Shown piece after piece: positions 3,174 through 5,722 of a DNA stretch of 5,722 nucleotides. The stretch's first letter is position 1. Each line of letters starts with the position of its first letter. The notes beneath the pieces are model-generated. The model saw only the letters and a list, made by a program, of their open reading frames with translations, was not told the origin of the DNA and searched no databases. The stretch covers positions 1-5,722 of the forward strand of contig JBPOIC010000054.1 in assembly GCA_052034865.1 (NCBI GenBank), written 5' to 3'. The position numbers and the translations under genes are program-made. Origin of the DNA: JBPOIC01 sp052034865. Its GTDB lineage: Bacteria; UBA10199; JADFYH01.

Positions 3174-5722
3174 GGAAGATTCTCCTTTTTCAATCCTCTT
3201 CGAACATAAGCGAGGACTGTTAATCCGAATGCGTACGATACAATGGAGTAAGGCGTGAGGGTAGAAGATGCGTGAAGAGAACACCCGCTTCCTTCCAGAA
3301 GATAACTCAAAGATGGGTCGGTCGGATCTGAGGTGTCTGTCGGAGGATTCTCGCCTTCATCTAAAGGTGGAAGTTCTGGGTCTTGAGGCTCTTCCGTAGG
3401 TGAAGAGGGATCAGGTTCTGTAAAAGTTTCAAGACGACAATGATCGTCGCATCCATCGAGATTGAAATGATTTGCATCATCGCATTCTTCGGTTCCATCC
3501 GTCGCAATCTTTCCATTCCCGCAGTACTCAGGTCGATCATCATCCACAATGATCAGATGGGCCGGATTGGGAGCGAGAATCGACGCCCCGGCGCTGGAAT
3601 TGCTTAGTGTCAGAATAACGGTTTCATTAGGGGTTTCTGCAACGGTGTCATCAATGATGGGAATTAAAACGGTTTGAACCGGAGGATCGGATGGATCCCA
3701 ATGCAGGGTTTTTACGGTCATGTGGTAATCACTTCCATCCAGGGCAGTTCCATTACTTGTGGCAAAATCCACATTAACAGGAAGGGTACATCCTCCCATT
3801 CTGGTAATTGTGATAGGGGCACTTGTTCCGCTTTCTATTACAATGTAGTCCGCCTGATTGAAAAAGACACTGCAGGGTGGAATATTGGTTGTGGAATTCG
3901 GTTTGGTTCCTGAAAATTCCGAGGTTTCGCGTTCGACAAAAGTCGGAAAGCCCAGGGCCAGTGTAAAAACCTTTCTGCTGGCAGTAGAAGAAATGAATTT
4001 TCCAGCGGGAACTTCAAAGGGAAAGATAATCATAAAGGAGTTGTTCCCCTGTGAATCTGTCAGAATATCAAAAGCTCCCAGATAATTCTGACCTTCACCA
4101 TTTCCCAAAGGATCGACGGCATCATTTGAAAAAAATTCGATTCTGAAAATTGTGTCTGCAAGACTGTTCAGTGAGCCCTGAATCCGGGTAATGCCGTTTC
4201 CTGATTCGACAGAATCAATCACAGGAAAATTCTGAAAATCGTTTGCCCCCATATCAGCATCTCCTGCATCGTTGAGGGTGATGCCATCTGAAAGGGGAGA
4301 GCTTTGATGCAGGGTAAGATCAATTCCCAAATTTCCGTTAGAAAAAATCGAATTGGCTGAAATCAGATTTTCAAGAGCTGATTCAGATGGATACTTCCAT
4401 ACTCCCACACCTTCCATCAGATTGAAGGCGATGACATTCGCCTGTCCTGGAGAACTTCCTCCTACGACCGTGCTGTTTCCGGAAAGAAGAACCCCCAGCA
4501 TTTGATTACCCAAGGGAAGCAGTCCTGAAATGTCTGTCCCAATATAGTTTCCCTGGAGCGTGTTTAAACCGGAAATCGATACTCCATTATAGGCATTGGC
4601 AGAAATCAGATTTCGAGCGCCTGCTGTCGATCCCCCAATCAGGTTGTTATAGGATTCGTGTGCAACGGCAATTCCGCCTCCTGCATTTCCCATTGGTAAA
4701 AGTCCCTGGGCATCCGTGCCGATTTTGTTTCCCTGAACTGTTCCCTGAATAGACTGAGACATGAAAATCCCGACTCGATCGTTGTTGGAGATAATATTTC
4801 CTTCTCCAGGCTGATCTCCGCCGACGCGATTGTTTTTTCCTTCAATCAGCAACCCATCCCAACCATTTTTCAGGGCAATTTGGCCGCTCACATCGGTACC
4901 GATTTTGTTTCCCTGAAGAGTGTTGTTCTCGGAAAGACCGACGACTGCGGCTCCACCGTCTTCGTTTCCAGAAATGACGTTTCCAGCCAAAGCACTGCCG
5001 ATCACATTTTCCTTGGATTCTGCGAAGATATAGATTCCCGCTCCCTGATTGCCCCAGGCCTGGTTTACAAGAGCTTGCGTTCCTCCCTTTGCTGTGCCGA
5101 TCCAGTTTCCAAGAATCTGGTTGCGGTGAGCGGAATAGATATAGATTCCATCAGAACGATTGCCTGAAATCGTATTTGATTCACCGGTAAGATTTCCACC
5201 GATGAGGTTTTGGTTGGATTCATTACGAATCCAGATTCCCTGATACTGATTTTGAAGTGCTGAATTTCCTGTTCGGTCGACTCCAATGAGGTTGGACTGT
5301 ACTATATTTTCTGAAGAAGAAAATTCGATGGTGAGACCGTTTCCATCATTTCCTGAAATCAGATTTCCCTCCGAAAAATCCGTTCCAACCCCGCCAATTC
5401 GATTATGGTTGGAAGAGAATTGAATCTCAATTCCGTCATCTCCATTTCCGAGATCAGCCGTTCCGCTAACATCAGTGCCGATCTGATTGGCGATGATAGT
5501 ATTATTTGAGGAGAGAAGAAGCCTGAGCCCAATGAGGGCGTTACCCGAGATCAGATTTCCACACAGACTTCGACCTGCATGATTTGAAAGTTCTGGGACA
5601 CAGACCCCTCCAATCTGATTGAAAGCAGATTCTCCAAGAGAGATCCCAATATATCTGTTTCCTATCGACTGGGTGCCGGTTCGATCGACGCCTACATAAT
5701 TTCCAAGAATGCGATTCTGACC
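3170..5722 (-). CDS. large beta-helix / Calx-beta / DUF4215 surface protein, 5' end outside window
   Basis: The frame is open without a stop from the right window edge to TGA 3172-3170, giving 850 visible residues. The GTG at 5005 is an internal Val codon, not the start. Visible domains: residues 1-471, right-handed parallel beta-helix of seven superunits (GN-x-IGTD-x-SG, LGN, GI-x-I, N-x-IGG, N-x-ISGN); 471-609, the linker usual after such helices (NDAGDADMGANDFQNFP, IEFFSND, GEGQNYLG, TSEFS); about 617-730, a Calx-beta domain (GTALDGSDY, IIDDTVAETPNET, VDDD); 734-762, a DUF4215 repeat (CGNGK, EECDDAN, GCDDHC); 768-805, an acidic Pro-rich stalk; 811-816, GSGCSL; 825-840, a hydrophobic helix, then RRGLKK. 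Beta-helices of this kind often bind or cut polysaccharide or act as adhesins; no catalytic residues can be named, so adhesin or structural surface protein is the safer guess. Calx-beta folds bind calcium in other proteins. The N-terminus, with an expected signal peptide, is missing. The stop overlaps the next gene's start. Confidence 0.88.
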   Translation of the reverse strand, partial: GQNRILGNYVGVDRTGTQSIGNRYIGISLGESAFNQIGGVCVPELSNHAGRSLCGNLISGNALIGLRLLLSSNNTIIANQIGTDVSGTADLGNGDDGIEIQFSSNHNRIGGVGTDFSEGNLISGNDGNGLTIEFSSSENIVQSNLIGVDRTGNSALQNQYQGIWIRNESNQNLIGGNLTGESNTISGNRSDGIYIYSAHRNQILGNWIGTAKGGTQALVNQAWGNQGAGIYIFAESKENVIGSALAGNVISGNEDGGAAVVGLSENNTLQGNKIGTDVSGQIALKNGWDGLLIEGKNNRVGGDQPGEGNIISNNDRVGIFMSQSIQGTVQGNKIGTDAQGLLPMGNAGGGIAVAHESYNNLIGGSTAGARNLISANAYNGVSISGLNTLQGNYIGTDISGLLPLGNQMLGVLLSGNSTVVGGSSPGQANVIAFNLMEGVGVWKYPSESALENLISANSIFSNGNLGIDLTLHQSSPLSDGITLNDAGDADMGANDFQNFPVIDSVESGNGITRIQGSLNSLADTIFRIEFFSNDAVDPLGNGEGQNYLGAFDILTDSQGNNSFMIIFPFEVPAGKFISSTASRKVFTLALGFPTFVERETSEFSGTKPNSTTNIPPCSVFFNQADYIVIESGTSAPITITRMGGCTLPVNVDFATSNGTALDGSDYHMTVKTLHWDPSDPPVQTVLIPIIDDTVAETPNETVILTLSNSSAGASILAPNPAHLIIVDDDRPEYCGNGKIATDGTEECDDANHFNLDGCDDHCRLETFTEPDPSSPTEEPQDPELPPLDEGENPPTDTSDPTDPSLSYLLEGSGCSLHASSTLTPYSIVSYAFGLTVLAYVRRGLKKENLP
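3181..3187 (-). promoter_or_regulatory. ribosome-binding site deciding the GTG start at 3173
   Basis: AAGGAGA on the minus strand, 7 bases before GTG 3173, lies within the 3' end of the beta-helix gene. It selects GTG 3173 over the ATG at 3284 and supports translational coupling. Confidence 0.75.
4719..4737 (-). repeat. exact direct repeat within the beta-helix gene, copy 1
   Basis: The 19 bases ccgattttgtttccctgaa (plus-strand reading) recur identically at 4899-4917, exactly 180 bases away. Both encode the QGNKIG part of adjacent superunits. Upstream bases also match with few changes. This points to a fairly recent unit duplication, or to gene conversion. Confidence 0.7.
4899..4917 (-). repeat. 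exact direct repeat within the beta-helix gene, copy 2
   Basis: Second copy of the 19-base repeat at 4719-4737, in the neighbouring beta-helix superunit. Confidence 0.7.

Larger units (their letters stand above)
4310..5704 (-). repeat. seven tandem beta-helix superunits
   Basis: Units beginning at the GN-x-IGTD motif start (minus strand) at 5704, 5491, 5296, 5110, 4912, 4732 and 4552. Spacings are 213, 195, 186, 198, 180 and 180 bases, so the unit tightens to an even 60 codons toward the C-terminal end. Each unit holds about three helix rungs of 20-24 residues. The first and third carry GVDRTG where most others have GTD-x-SG. The last unit runs into NLGIDL, the usual end of this fold. Confidence 0.8.

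Noticed and set aside
3174..3284. Upstream ATG start at 3284 for the 187-residue gene
   Set aside because: It would overlap the beta-helix gene by over 100 bases and place 37 unrelated residues before a clear signal peptide. GTG 3173 has a strong ribosome-binding site and a GTGA overlap.
3170..5005. GTG 5005 as the true start of the beta-helix protein
   Set aside because: The frame continues without a stop to the window edge and encodes four more beta-helix superunits. This GTG is the Val in the NVIGS motif.
4880..5286. Frames on both strands across the beta-helix region (plus 4880-5167, minus 5065-5286)
   Set aside because: They are shadows of the beta-helix gene. Their products show none of its conserved repeat pattern.
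1..5722. tRNA, rRNA, CRISPR array, transposase or integrase
   Set aside because: I saw no regularly spaced short repeats, cloverleaf-like element or recombinase motifs on either strand.

Overview
The window comes from the chromosome of a Gram-negative bacterium. It carries a lipoprotein gene and two surface proteins with the Myxococcus-type cysteine-rich repeat (DUF4215). Both surface proteins end in a tripartite tail of Gly-Cys-Ser-Leu, a hydrophobic helix and Arg/Lys. That combination is typical of Deltaproteobacteria in the broad sense (Myxococcota, Bdellovibrionota, Desulfobacterota and uncultured relatives). No gene here fixes the taxonomy, so this placement is inference.

Left part (137-1580, plus strand): a toxin-immunity type locus. 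A 303-residue protein ends in a C-terminal module like the tips of polymorphic toxins (GRALQKH...GSAF pre-toxin segment, then a short domain ending F-I-G-V-L-E-P). Its stop overlaps the start of a 74-residue acidic protein, the likely immunity protein. A further 71-residue reading frame follows after a gap. It seems to have lost its proper start and may be a remnant or orphan immunity gene. Base composition falls from about 54% G+C in the toxin body to about 35% over the toxin tip and immunity gene (hand counts), as expected of an exchangeable tip cassette.

Middle (1581-2609): a convergent gap with a long imperfect hairpin, then a minus-strand gene for an unrecognised small lipoprotein with six extra cysteines. 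A 277-base intergenic stretch holding a small palindrome follows.

Right part (2610-5722, minus strand): two translationally coupled genes. The first, whose 5' end lies outside the window, encodes at least 850 residues: seven ~60-71-residue right-handed beta-helix superunits, a linker domain, a Calx-beta domain, a DUF4215 repeat, an acidic Pro-rich stalk and the GCSL tail. The second, sharing a GTGA junction with the first, encodes 187 residues: signal peptide, one beta-helix-cap-like segment, DUF4215 and the same kind of tail. It looks like a member of the same family with the helix body deleted. Both products are probably exported and processed or anchored at the envelope by the same C-terminal sorting machinery, which is not encoded here.

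No rRNA, tRNA, CRISPR array, transposase or integrase was seen. The most interesting items are the compact toxin/immunity cassette with its compositional break, and the helix-less mini-paralogue coupled to the giant beta-helix gene.
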